Source: Pohlia nutans
Lineage: Eukaryota; Streptophyta; Bryopsida; Bryales; Mniaceae
Direction of reading: 5' to 3'
NCBI GenBank assembly: GCA_022496805.1
Contig: CM040093.1
Location: 11,932,713-11,996,712 of the forward strand
Length of the DNA stretch: 64,000 nucleotides
Part shown: in pieces, positions 39,701 through 51,910 of the stretch
How the letters are laid out: each line of letters opens with the position of its first letter
Numbering within the stretch: the stretch's first letter is position 1
Program-made: the position numbers and the translations under genes
Notes under the pieces: generated by a model
Databases searched by the model: none
What the model was told of the DNA's origin: nothing
What the model saw: only the letters and a program-made list of their open reading frames with translations

Positions 39701-42700
39701 TGTAAATTTTATAAAAGATAAGTACATTAAATAATACATAAATCAATGTCTTGAAATGATTTCAAAGCATCATTTTAATAAAATTTATCATTTATTGTTA
39801 CTGCAGTACACGGTTGGATTCAACAATAGGGTGACAAATATTTAATTATTTTTCTTTAAATAAATTTGGCACTTATACTTTTTGAAAATGTTCTTCTTTA
39901 AATTTGCAAAAAAAATGAAAATAATCTCCTAAAATTTCGCCCTTTATTTAAATAAGATAATTAGTGCAGAATATTATATTTGCTTTCTAGTTTTCAATCT
40001 AATTATCTAACGTGGTGTCCAGATGGTCCTATAGCATGATGCTCTTGCACTATAGCTTCATGCCCTAAGTATCTTTTTTCTACTACACTAAATGGCATAT
40101 TTAGTGTTCCGGGACACTATTTCTAAACTTGGACAATGTTTATTTTTAGGGAGATATAGTGTCATTGTAAAAAAAAAATGAATATGGCATGCCACCTCAT
40201 GTCACTCTCATTAGTTGGAAAGAACATGGCACTCTCAATGAAAGTGGGAATGACAAGTGTCTAACTTCTATGTAGTGTTAGGGGATACTATTTCTCTTTA
40301 CCTTCGAATGAATTGTGGTAAAAGGCATCAATTCTCTTCGGACACTAAATATGCCATTTAGTGGTGTGCATACTAGATGACATCTTGTGATATCAATCAA
40401 ATTGAAATTATCTATTCTATCAATAATTGAAGCCTTCAAATTAACCTTTTGTGAAAAATTTCAAAATTTTAACATATATTTAAAGCATTCATTTTTAGTT
40501 TAATTTTTTGTATATTAACTTTTGCACCGTCTTTCTAAATAGTTCCAATATTTTTTTTCACAAAAGTGATTATATATTTAGTTTTAAGGACATCGAAGAA
40601 TTTCAAACAATTATATTTGAACTCGATTAAAAGTCTATTGTAAAATATTATGATATTTTTATTAAATGATATAATATTTGTATGTTTTTAAATATTTTAT
40701 CCTTTAATTCAGATGTAGCAATTTCTCACATAACATTTAACAATGTAAAGCCTTCCAACATACTTGAATCATTAAAAAAAAATTTGTATCCAAAGAATGA
40801 AAGTAGTTTTTAGCCATATTATCATATTATGGTGATCTCTATCTTCAATATTTTAATTCTTTCAATGATTCTTTACAAAGATAATTAGATTGAAAAACTA
40901 GAAAGCAAATATAAAATTTTGATTTTTCTAACTAAAAGAAATCATCCAAAATGTATTCATATTTATGATATTGTAAAACAATTTTTTATAGATTAACCTT
41001 CTCAAGCCTTTCACTCATAATGTCTTGACGTTTTCTATTTGCAGCTTTTTTATCATCATGATTTTTTTTCAAATCTGCTTCTCTAGCTTTTCTTTTTTTC
41101 CAATAGATTGCTATTTCTTCTTCAAGCTTCCGTTCCATTTCTGCCAACATTGCTCCTTTGCCCTATTTTAACAATTTAAAGAAAAACAATAATCAGTTAT
41201 ATATGTATATCTCAATAATGGTTTCCAAACCTACATTTTAAATATAAAAATGGTATTTAAGTATTATTGGAATATTTTAAAACATCTACAAATTAATCAT
41301 CTATGAACTCATCAATACAATTTTTGCAATAAAATATGAAATAAATACTACAAAACACCCATAATTGTTTTTGATGATAGTTAATAAAATATTTAAAACT
41401 TGTATTCATACGTTTGTATATGTGGTATGGCTCAATTGCATCTCTAATAGAGTTAACTTTCGATATGAAATTTTGATTCAAATCTCATCAACTTTGAATC
41501 TTTCTTTAAAAAAACTTTTTACAATAATTGTAATGAGGCATACTAAAACAATCATACAAGTATTATGAGTAGTTATTACTAGAAAATACCTTTGTTGATT
41601 TATTAATCTCTGCAACCTCTTTGATGTTTGCTAAAAATATTTCTCTTTTTTGATTTTCTTTAGCAACTTCTTTTGTTTCATCTTCTTCAATTTGTTTTTT
41701 GAGCTTTTCTCTTTCTAATATTTTTTCTTTTTCTTCTTTTTCTTGTTGTTTGCATACTAGTGCAATCTGGTAAATTATCAAAAACCTTTGTCATATACGG
41801 AGGTTTCTTAATATTAATTTAAAAAATATTCAACCCATATGTGCCAATTCTACCATGTTCCTATGTAATAAGATATTATGTTGAATTTGAGTATTATATT
41901 ACAAACATGTTCATTTTGAGATTTGATCAATAATTGATTTGTTTCATATGCTTTCTTCACTTTGTCTTCTTCCTCTTGGTTGAGTTTTGCAACTGTTTTC
42001 AGCATTTCATTATGATAATATTTTTCTTGTTCTATCCATTTATCTTTCCAAATCTTTGCTAATTTAAGTTGTTCAATGCGTTCCTATACATTACATGTGA
42101 AGCATAAAAATCTATTAGAGTGCAATTCGTTTGGATGTTTGATTTTAATTTGATGATGTTAGTTCATAAACAAATTATAATGTAATTTTAATACAAATAG
42201 TAGAATTTAGGTAAACTTATTAAAAATATCATGTATAAAGTATAATGATATTTTGAATTAATTTGTTTGATAGTACTCAAAATAACATGAAATACACAAA
42301 ATAATGTTTCTTAATATATACGGGGCTTAGTATATTATATTTCACATGTATGTGATATATGTAAGGCGAAAGCACGAAAAAGTGTACTACCTCTAACTCT
42401 TATGACCATTCAACAATGCACGGTTCAAAAATACATTATAAATTTGAATTTTGTAAAAAATAAAAAAATAAAAAAATAAAACACCTATTATTTTATAAAG
42501 TCTACCAAAAAAATTTGAGAAATAATTTTCAATAAGTAGTTATAAATTTTTATTGACGTAGAAGTGGCCAAAATTGAAAAAGTAGTTACGTACAATCAAC
42601 AAAGTTGATATAAAACAAGCAAAATGTATATCAAAACATATTTTTTTCTACTTTCTTTTTGGACAAGGACCTCAATTCTGTCATTATCTCAAAGGTCATA

Positions 42701-45559
42701 AAAATTATATTTATGTTGAGTGTATTTAAGGCCATCAATTTTGCAACCGAGATTGGATTTAGGCATTCATTTTCAAACACTACTTTTTGTAAACTTTTTT
42801 GAAGATTTTGTTCTGAAAATTTGGGTTCAAGTACCTATAAGAACTCTAGAGGGCTTCATGAAATTAAAACCAAAATACAATATATTTTGATATAAATTTA
42901 TGGCCTTTGACAAAAACAATTATGATTTTAGTATAGCAGACTAACTTTTTGGTACAGTTTTTCGTGCTTTCACCCTGTAATAAAAAATATTCAAATATAA
43001 ATAAATAAATAAATATGTATATGCAATTCAAATTTTGGTTATTTAAGAAGAAAATATACTTTCATAACATTGTTAATCCAAGCTTTTGATTGAAGGGCTT
43101 TGATTTGTGGTTTTTCTAAAAGACGATTTGCTTTATCAATCTGTACGATAATATAATACAATATTAGGTGAAATAATACTTTATACCTCTTTATTTTTCT
43201 AAGTGTCAAAATTTACTCAATGTCTAAAAATATTATATGCTACCAATAAAAAATAAAAAATTTAACTTTTTGAAAATTTTAAGAATATTTGGTTAGGTTT
43301 TTATTTTTTTATTATTTCAATTTTGATAAATATTATAAGAAATTTAATTACTATAAGAAATTTCAAAAGACTACGTAATTGTATTTTATAGTAAGATACA
43401 CGTTACATCTATATTTTTAATCAAAACAAGTTTAGATGATGTAAACACTCTCTAATCACACACTTTCTGATTTCACGTTTTTGTACATTCTAAGAATCTC
43501 TCATGTTGTATAGAATATGCTTGAACAACTTCTACATGTCTTGCGAAGACATTCAAAATACCACTAGAAGTCCATTTATTCCTCCAAATAGTGTTATGAA
43601 ATAGGATTAAGTGTATAATAGAAAAACGTGACTTTGATTCATTAAAATTGCTACAGTAATAATAGATAAAATATATGATTATTTTAAACTTACAAAGTGA
43701 AGTAAAAACTCAAAAGATAACTTAGAATAAAAAATATTCAAAAGAAATTATTATTATTATTATTATTATTATTTGTTAGTTGAATTTTTCTCGAAGTTGA
43801 ATTTGTGAATCTGAACAAGATGACATCAGAAGTCATTCAAACATCAAGAACTGAAATCATATTTAATGAATAGAAGTGTTAAAAAACCAAAATTTATCTC
43901 TTAACCCCTAAACGTCCTCACCTATGTCCAGTTTAGGCAGTTTTGCAAAGATGCATTATAAAATGCAATTAATATGAATATTTAGAACTTGATGTATGAA
44001 TAAAAGTTATACATTTTTAATTTTAGATTCTATCTATATAGTTAGATCTATGACTACTATCACTAATCTTTTTTTATAAATTTTGAAACATAAAATAAAA
44101 AATTACTTTGTGATTCAATTACGAATAAGATATTGACAATATGTGGATGACATTTGTTGTGATGGGTTATAATGTAGTACTTTAGGTGTAGTGATTTTTG
44201 GAGATTTTTTGGATGCTTGATTTTAATAGTATTTTTTTTCATGAACACTTTTAGACCAAAATCTTCAAGATTTTCGGTGAAACACTACAACACAAAATGA
44301 GGCATAATTTTTTCAAAAATTATTTCCTTTTCGATCGGATCACACATACATGAAGTTAACTTCCCATAAAAAATTCAGTAAAAAAATCACACCACAAAAA
44401 GTGCATGACGGATGAGAAAATACGGATGAAATCTGAACATCAGGCCAAAAACGCCTGCTTGGGCAGTTAGGGGTTAAATACTTACATGTTATATTTAAAT
44501 TATAATGTCAATATAAATTAATTGACAAATAAACTTTGCCAATAATTTATTTTCTATATTGTTACCATATTAGGTATATTGATTTATTTTCTTTAATGAG
44601 AATGACACATTTGATGATTTTAGTTTCAAGTTTAGAGTACTTATAATTAGTTTTATAAATTTCAAATAATTTTTTATAAAAGGTTTAGTACATGTTGAAG
44701 GAAATACTCAAAATTTACCTTGTCAAGTCGTTCTTTATGTCGAACGTCTACATTTTCGCGATCTCGTTTAATCATCTCTTCCTACATTGATTCCATAACA
44801 ATAGTAATAGTACATAATGTGTGGTACTGAATATAATATTTGTAAACAAAGTATATACTTTTAAAAAACTACATAGTTCGATGTTAATTAACTTTTAATA
44901 TATCTCAAAACATATCCTATACTATAAAATTTGTATCTTTCAAAATTGAATCATCTATACATATGTTCATTTTTTACCAATTTAAATATTATAAAATATA
45001 CATTGCTATATTGTTCAATTATTGTATATCATTACATTATAAAATTACTTCTTCTTTCTTGATTTTGTCCAGTCGAGCTTGTTCTCGCAACAATCGCAAA
45101 TTTACAAGTGTATTTGGCCATTTTGAAGCTTTATCCGCTGATATTTTTCTCAATCTTTCTCGCTGTAAATGACATATAATTATATAATTTTAAAATTCAA
45201 ATTTTGAATAAAAGAAATGATTTGACAGTAGAATGTTATTCCAATGATAACCAGTGTCACTAGAATTCAAATAAAATAAAATAATTGTACAATTTGGGTA
45301 AAGTATTACATTCCAATGACAAATGTATAAATTGAATTAGTAGTTTTTCACAAGAAATCTACAATTTGAAAAATTAAAATTAAATTAGATAATACATTTT
45401 TCTACAGATTTTTAGATTAGTCGCAACTAGGTTTAACGATACCTCAGCATGAAAAAGAGCAATTCGATTATCAGGAGGTTCTTTTTGGGCAAGTCGTAGG
45501 TATTCACGTTCAGAAATCTCGGTGGCATTACAACAACTATGTTGTTCAACCTTATACAT
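36121..45559 (-). CDS. CFAP210/CCDC173-like axonemal coiled-coil protein (10 exons)
   Basis: Minus-strand exons: 45559-45443, 45162-45049, 44781-44719, 43140-43060, 42083-41907, 41766-41590, 41162-40998, 38675-38545 (or 38529), 38265-38100 and 36237-36121 (stop at 36121). Total about 435 residues. The protein is Glu/Lys/Arg-rich coiled coil throughout, of the trichohyalin-plectin-homology style. ISEREYLRLAQ, then SADKASKWPNTLVNLRLL, KANRLL...IKALQSKAW and ERIEQLKLAKIWKDKW follow the order I know from CFAP210, a microtubule inner protein of motile cilia. In land plants such genes serve sperm flagella. All exons except 8/9 are whole codons in phase 0. Exon 8/9 is uncertain: the donor after CCACAA, or after CAGTGCCAA, must meet an acceptor just before an A11 run. 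The start MYKVEQ is provisional. CFAP45 or CFAP53 are alternatives. Confidence 0.72.
36672..36713. repeat. (AT)n microsatellite
   Basis: About 20 AT units in the last intron of the CFAP210-like gene. Confidence 0.95.
37609..37886. mobile_element. Small TIR element J in the last CFAP210-like intron
   Basis: Inverted ends CTCGGGGAGGTCACTA and TAGTGACCTCCCGGAG, with AT-rich interior holding GGAATATTTGAGGTATATTC. A related interior occurs at 54876-55140 with different termini. About 278 bp; superfamily unknown. Confidence 0.75.
40086..40363. mobile_element. CACTA-ended MITE in CFAP210-like intron 7
   Basis: Left CACTAAATGGCATATTTAG and right CTAAATATGCCATTTAGTG are inverted copies, and each is itself nearly palindromic. 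The CACTA...TAGTG ends recall En/Spm-type elements, but no 3-bp target duplication is visible, so the class is uncertain. Confidence 0.7.
43747..43773. repeat. (TTA)n microsatellite
   Basis: Nine TTA units in CFAP210-like intron 3. Confidence 0.9.
43901..44477 (+). mobile_element. TTAA MITE family A in CFAP210-like intron 3 (577 bp)
   Basis: Termini TTAA-CCCCTAAACGTCC and GGCAGTTAGGGG-TTAA. Full-length copy in forward orientation, antisense to the host gene. Confidence 0.9.
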
Positions 45560-46420
45560 AATTATAAATCTTTGATTTTTGATATTACACTTAATTATTA
45601 TGATCAATTTCAATGACTTTGCCAATGTCAAGATAGTTTACATTTGGTTATGTACAAAATACAATGAATCTTGAGTTCAAGCATTTTGAAGCGACCATTT
45701 GATTGCATGCTATTAGATTAATCACATGTTTATGAAAGTTTTCATCATCAATAATATTTTGTTCTAAGAAATATTGATGAATCAATTTTTTTGGTAGATT
45801 TTTGAAGATATTGAAGGTGATTTCAATTGCAATGTTTTAGGAGCTAATCACAATTTAGGTTATCTTTGAGAATAAAATTTTTTAGCGATAATCTACACTG
45901 ATAATTTTTTTATAAAAATTTAAACTATAATGTTATGTATAAAAATTAAATTTACACTGTACTAAAATTTACTGAATTATAAAAAAAATATCTAAAATAA
46001 GAAGTTAATTGAATATATAGAAAATCACATTTTTTTGGTTTTATGAAATAAGATTGTATTGAGTGAGATATACTTTAGTATACACTATTGATCGTTACTA
46101 ATTAATTGAAATTTGAAAAGATAAAAAAAAATGAAAATCGACAAGTTATTAAGAATATCTTTGATCCCATGATATCAAACATTATTGTTCACATGTCCAA
46201 CTTTCTATAATAAGTTGGTACAAGACTACAAGTTGTATATTCTCTTCTATGATTTTGAATTATTGATTTTATAAATGTTGGTGTGTTGTAATCATTTTGG
46301 CTCAAAAAATAATTATTTTGAATTTTTCTTTAATAAACTATGGTATATACTATAGTAATATATCATGTTTTGAAGCAACCTGGAATGAATTTTATTTCAA
46401 ATTCTCAAATGCTACCGTAC
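45560..46420. other. Upstream of CFAP210-like gene, no motif recognised
   Basis: AT-rich. A further 5' exon of the CFAP210-like gene could hide here; none is recognisable. Confidence 0.4.
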
Positions 46421-46640
46421 CAAAAAGGGAGGGTCGGTAGCTCTGACCAAATATTTAATTACTTTGCCAAAATGATGCAAATATTCTCTAAGATTATGCG
46501 GATATTCTCTAAGACTTTTTCACCACAGAAAATAGATTTTTTTTGATAAAAATAATCTCCTAAAAATTTGGACTTCACTTTTTATAATTATTCTTTGCTG
46601 ACCTTGCCTTCCAAGTACAGTATATGATTTTCACCCCCAC
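46421..46640. mobile_element. Repeat I, copy 1
   Basis: Bounded by TACCGTACCAAAAAGGGAGG and CTTGCCTTCCAAGTACAGTA (imperfect inverted ends). The interior holds CCAAAATGATGCAAATATTC, CTCTAAGATTATGCGGATAT and CACCACAGAAAATAG. Related blocks: 54060-54360 (reverse) and 55125-55345 (same orientation). Confidence 0.7.
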
Positions 46641-47639
46641 ATATAAATATACACACACAACAATAGAGACTTGAATACAAAAGATACAATTTACTAATTA
46701 ATAATAAAAACATGAAGATTTAAATAATTGATAAATTTTACAAATAATTCTATATTATTAAATAAAATTTAATGATAATAATAATAATAATATATATATA
46801 TATATATATATATTAAAATTGAATTAGATAGAATGATTCAAAAATGTTTACGTTACTCCATAAACTTCTATATTTAATTGAAAATTGGAATTTCAAAATG
46901 AAATTTTGATATGTTGTGTAATATATAGAGCACACTATACATGAAGTTTAGTTTTAATCTTTTAAAAATTTGCATTGAAATATTCTCAATGTAAAATTCA
47001 ATTTTCTACACAAGTACAAAATTCACAAAATTCTTTAGTGAGCAGAATGCATATTTTTTCTAGAATTGTATTCCATAATTTTATGAATTTTAGAATGACA
47101 ATGAATAAAATTTTGCTAAACAAAATCTGATTCCAATTTGTTTGTTTTTTTATATTCCACACTCCCAAAAAAAAGTATTCCAAGTATTCCAAGTATTCCA
47201 AACAAAAAAAGTTTCTATTATTATTTTTTATTTTATCATATAGTGAGATGTCTGAAATCTACTACATACTCACTTCACACTCACCCAAGACTCGTTTTGA
47301 GTTGAGTTGAATAATCTAAAGCAAAGCCCTGCACCACTATGGGGCATGGAACTGGTGACCTCCCCAATGCTAAAGGAGAGTTCCCACAAGTCCCCCCAAG
47401 CCTAAGGGACTATTCGTGAAGGAACCAAGGGACTATTCATAAACAAAGGTTGTCAAAAATTGATTATATTGGCATGCAAATACACCATAGAAATTAGAAA
47501 ACTCTTATGTTTTCAGATAACTCTAATATCTAAGTTCTTGTGACAAAAACTAATGGACATGAATGGGACATGAATTTGTTTCTTGAATGTCCACTTATTA
47601 CCTATATTTATCTCCTTGTCCACTAAGACAAGGGGGCCT
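46641..47639. other. AT-rich intergenic
   Basis: (AAT)n/(TA)n run at 46774-46813 and a GTATTCCAA triplication at about 47176-47200. No gene seen. Confidence 0.5.
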
Positions 47640-48231
47640 CCAATCAAACTAATAATTTATTTGTAAATTGCTTCAATCCCACATAGTCTCTCCATTTTGA
47701 AAGTTTCACAAATGTTCATCATAAAACACAAATATAGCAAAATATTTTGCAATTGATGTTTGAATAAAAGTTGCAAAATTTGGGTCGTATTCATACAATA
47801 GATCTACCATTTCTATCACCAACAATTTAATATAAACCTTGAAACTTAAAATTCAAAACTTCAAAATTAAATTACAAAGTATTGATAATTTGAGTGAAAT
47901 AATGGAATGGATTTGGAATGTGACCACTTCATTGTAGCAATAATTTGAAAACTTTCCATTACTTAAATCTATAAATTCATTTTTTCAATACTACTTTTGA
48001 ACTAGAACTCAACTCAAACAAAATTTTACATACATCTATTCCCATTATTCTTCTGAAATATACATTCTAATAGCCTAGTTTTTTTCCATTGCACTATAAA
48101 ATAAACTCATCAAATTATTTCCAACAAAAAAAAAAAAAAAAGCACACAAAAACGCTTTTGATTGTAAATACCAGAAATTTGAAAACATGCATCAACCCAA
48201 AATGGGGTGGGGTTGGTCCTTTAGGAATTAA
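47640..48231 (+). mobile_element. Decayed TTAA MITE, family A-like
   Basis: Right end TTGGTCCTTTAGGA-ATTAA at 48217-48231. The interior keeps TCTCTCCATTTTGAAAG, ATAAAACACAAAT, TTGATGTTTGAATAAAAG and ATAGATCTACCATTTC in family A order. The left terminus is lost. Confidence 0.55.
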
Positions 48232-48598
48232 TACGAGAATACTCTTCTCAAGAAAACGTTCAAAGACAAAATCATCTAATTTGCATCACAATCAAGAAAT
48301 CCATTTCTCTCTTTGGAGAACATGATTCTTCTACAAAGTCTAATTTAAGACAATTTATGTAACTAAACTTTCAAATTAAAATCTCAAAATGAATAACGAG
48401 CTTCACTGTTGTGGCGAAGCAAAACCATGGGTACCATTCTCCAGCCTGGAAAGACTATCCAAGCAACCCTGCCACATGGCATAGCCCACCCCATAAGATA
48501 AGCAGAGGTCATTGTCAACAAGTACCAATGCATTGCTTGTAACAACAAACTCTTAAAAAAGTCTTTGACAACGAGGACCTCCTATTAAATCCGTTTCT

Positions 48599-50963
48599 TC
48601 AGGTGACTTGAACAAGTGAGCCAAATACCTGGAGGATGCACAGAGCCGACATTTTGTCAATGATGTTTTTCCTTCGTCGTCCTGTGATGTCCATCGAACC
48701 TATCACATTTGTCACTGCCTGTGGGATTGTCACAGTTTACACTCCATTGTTAAAACTCAAATAACTCATGAAAAAGAGCTATATATTCAATGCATCTAAG
48801 CTCAGTGAGAAACATAAATAACTGACGAGATTAACCTCTAATTACCTGAAATAAAAATAGAAAGTTCATAAATACTTCCAAAACATATATTTCTGTCATT
48901 CAAAAATGTACAGCATGATTTCGTCTCTATATTGGTACATTTTATAAATGAAAAATGGATATGGAAACGGTCACTTAACCGACAAGAGTTTAACCTCTAA
49001 ATGAATGAAATAAAAATAGAAATTCCACTTTGAAAGTTCATAGTCAATTATACAAACTTCCAAAACATATTTTGTAACATCATGCATAACATTCAGTGGC
49101 TTACAATGGCTCTGCCTAGCCCCACAGGAGAATGTGAAGCATATTCCACACCCAACATGACCTTCATCAGTAGCTAATGGACAGGTGGAGTCCCAAGATG
49201 ATGAGCAGAGTGCATGAAGGAAAGGCAGAGCGTATGAAGGCTACTGAATGTAATGCAATTTCGTCTCCATATTGGTACATTTTATAAATGATGGATATGA
49301 AAATGGATATGGAAACGGTCACTTTTGACCATTGGGGACTTAAAAGGTTAAGGTACAATCAAATTGTGCAATGCATAGAAGAAAACAAGAATCATAAAAT
49401 TCTTAGCAAGGTCCCTTTGCTTCCCAAGAAAGTTTGCCTCGGGACCCTGCTGCTGGTGAGGTGTCACTGTCCATGCAGATAGTGAGTGAACAGTAAAATG
49501 TATGCCTACACTTAGGAGTGAATATATTATTACCACAGAAGTGAGGCGCTCATCCCAGTACACATAAGCAAGGTTTGGGAAGCGGCCACTCAGCTGAAGC
49601 TCTTTCGCAAAGAGTTTCACTTGTGCACCCTGTAAAACAGAGTCAACACACACAACATTAACCCCTAAAGGACCAAGGATTCATGGTTTTAAAATGTGAA
49701 ATTCAATTGATCATATAGTGAAAAATATAATTTAGATGAGACCAAAATTTATATCACCAGAATCAGAGAAAAACATTGCATGTGTTGGTCAAAAAATAAA
49801 TAAATTTGAACGAAAAGAAGTCCACATAGGACCTACTCAAAACTGCTAAAAAAAAACATAAGAACCAATTTGGGCTTCTTGGTCCATTCGGGGTTAAAGA
49901 GGACAAGTACATGCCAGAAAGTTAATCATCATCTTGTGCAGCTATGGCTTAGAAAATCTCAGCATCAGGAAACCATAATATGTAGGAAAAGCTGAAAAAC
50001 TCTACCTGCTTTCCCTGAAACCCAGTCAATTCTAGCGGGTATCCTATTACCAAACCAGTAATGTTCATCTCCTCAACCTGCGCACAGAAAACAGTATAAT
50101 TTGAGCTTCCTCTCCAACACATTTATCTCCAATCAAGGGTCCAGCATTTTCAGTCACAAAATCCTCCTGACCGTTGAAAATTTCATCTGTACACAAATTC
50201 AAAATGGTGGCCATAGGTTCACGGATATAGCTAATCAAGAGGAGACAAGCTTGCACTCTTCTCAAAAACGTACTTACCAAACTCTCCAGGCGGCTGATGT
50301 TTTTCAGTGTTGTGGTATTACTCCGGTAAAGCACACTACAGTCAACCATCAATCACACTAATTAAAAAAACAGAGCAGGGCAACCCGCTAATCCATTTTC
50401 ATTCGCATCACTAAACATTCCCATGATACAGAAAAGGTTAGCCCTTAAAGGACATACCGAGGCCCTCAGGCTTAGTTTTCTCAGTTTTCAAAGCAATTTG
50501 ACTATGAATTGCTAATAATGATTTTTTTTGCAGGCATCATCCGTGACAAGAATAGTATGTACTGATGTAAATTACTTCTATATTTTGAGGTTAAAACTGA
50601 AAAATACTCCTTTCTTTCTAAATTAGGAAATTAGGATCAAAAAGAAAATACTCATAAAGATCACTCAAAGTAAGGTAAGTTTCCTTAAACTGTAAAAATA
50701 AGGATTTGACATATGCACACATGATAAGAATTAATTGTGAATTTTGGATTGTTGCCAAGAGAAAATGGGAATCAGGACAAATTGATTTGAAGGTTGTATT
50801 GAATTAATTTTTTCTTCAACCTGTGAGGCGATGCAACTCGATTTTTGAGGTCCGAAACTGCCAAGCCGATGTTACGGCTGCCCACATCCAGGCCCAGCAA
50901 ACGCCCACCATTGCCGAGCACTTGAAAGAGCTGCTTCAGCGACACCAGCTCCATATTCTCCAA
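48599..50963 (-). CDS. YqgF/RuvX-like RNase H-fold nuclease (putative Holliday junction resolvase family), 5 exons
   Basis: Minus-strand exons: 50963-50821, 50335-50278, 50077-50006, 49629-49534 and 48718-48599, with GT/AG junctions and continuous frame, about 162 residues. Motifs in order: GRLLGLDVGSRNIGLAVSD (catalytic D26), GLVIGYPLELTG, VYWDERLTSV (catalytic E118) and IIDKMSALCILQ (catalytic D144). All three acidic residues of the YqgF family are present. Bacterial YqgF matures the 16S rRNA 5' end, and plant copies are usually predicted to act in organelles; no clear transit peptide is seen here. The last exon is read through the possible donor at 48628 to a TGA at 48599. A spliced sixth exon (acceptor near 48450) is an alternative. 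Introns hold a family E MITE (49658-49897) and a solo TTAG-CCCTTAAAGG end (50438). Confidence 0.9.
48915..49325. repeat. Direct repeat in YqgF-like last intron
   Basis: TTTCGTCTCTATATTGGTAC and ATGGATATGGAAACGGTCAC recur at about 48919-48978 and 49259-49322, spaced 340 bases apart. Confidence 0.8.
49658..49897 (+). mobile_element. TTAA MITE family E in a YqgF-like intron (240 bp)
   Basis: TTAACCCCTAAAGGACCAAG at the left and TTGGTCCATTCGGGGTTAA at the right. Relative to the gene it has the CCAAGAAGCCC end 5', the same transcriptional orientation as the copy in threonine synthase intron 2. Confidence 0.92.
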
Positions 50964-51910
50964 ACCTCGAAATCAACGATTCCTCATCCCTAAACCCTAC
51001 ACTGACCAAAAAAATTCAAAAATTACACGCAATTGCAGGTTATACATACACTGCAGCTGATACGTATCCGCTCACAAAAATTCACAAGCCAGACACTCCT
51101 TAACTCAAGAAAGAAATTTACAGGAAATTACAGGTTACAGGTTTAGGGCAAATCAAGTAGTTCATTGCTATTAAATAAGAAATGTACATACCGGTATACA
51201 CACTGTAGCTGATACATATACATATCACCTCCCAACAATTGCGAACGACAACAATCCCATAACTGGACAAAAAATAGGGATAAAATTTCACAGGAAGTTT
51301 GGGGTTTAGGGTTTAGGGTTAATCACGGCGTTTACAGAGCGACACTGCCATCGAATAAGAAAAGCAAATACACACACGGTAGCTAATACAAATCATCTCG
51401 CAACAATTCGGAACAACACTAAATTTCACGCACCCCGAAATCTACGAAAAATCGCCACTACACTCCAATGGTGCGTTGATCTGAGATAAAAGCCTCCCTC
51501 CCAAGCTCAATGAGATAAAGTCCGAACAATGAATTCGCAGGAAGAAAACAACCAGCGGCAAACCTAAACCCTAAACTGAGTCGCCCAGGCGCAATTCAGC
51601 ACCGTCTTCAGCACCGCAGAGGGCGTTCGAAGCGCAAAGATGGAAACGTATCGTATCTAAATGCGGCTTTCGAGTCTGAGGCTCACAGCATCAATGTGGT
51701 CTCTGGGAAGAAAGATTCCTCGGCTCTGGCAAGAATGCCCCTGCGGCGACCGCGGACTGACGAGGAGGAAATGGCCGGGCCTGAGAGAGGAGATGAACTT
51801 CATCGTCAATGGATGAAACTGTCTGTACATTCATCCGTATCTCTATGACATCTATCATCCACATTTACTGTTATTTTCATCCAAATATGACTTTCATCCA
51901 ATATTTTTTT
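50964..51910 (-). promoter_or_regulatory. YqgF-like upstream region: telo-boxes and TTCATCC cluster
   Basis: Telomere-like motifs: TAAACCCTA near 50992, GGTTTAGGGTTTAGGG near 51303-51318 and CTAAACCCTAAACTG near 51565. Telo-boxes are known in plant promoters of growth and translation genes. Further out, GGATGAA/TTCATCC repeats occur at about 51792-51905. GC content rises at 51590-51780, and no gene was found on the other side. Confidence 0.5.

Noticed and set aside
48380..48460. Possible sixth exon of the YqgF-like gene after TTTCCAG near 48450
   Set aside because: Its translation (AGEWYPWFCFATT) does not resemble the family C-terminus, and reading exon 5 through to TGA at 48599 gives a normal length.
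51300..51320. Interstitial telomere repeat
   Set aside because: Only two to three TTTAGGG units; better explained as promoter telo-boxes than as a telomere fusion.
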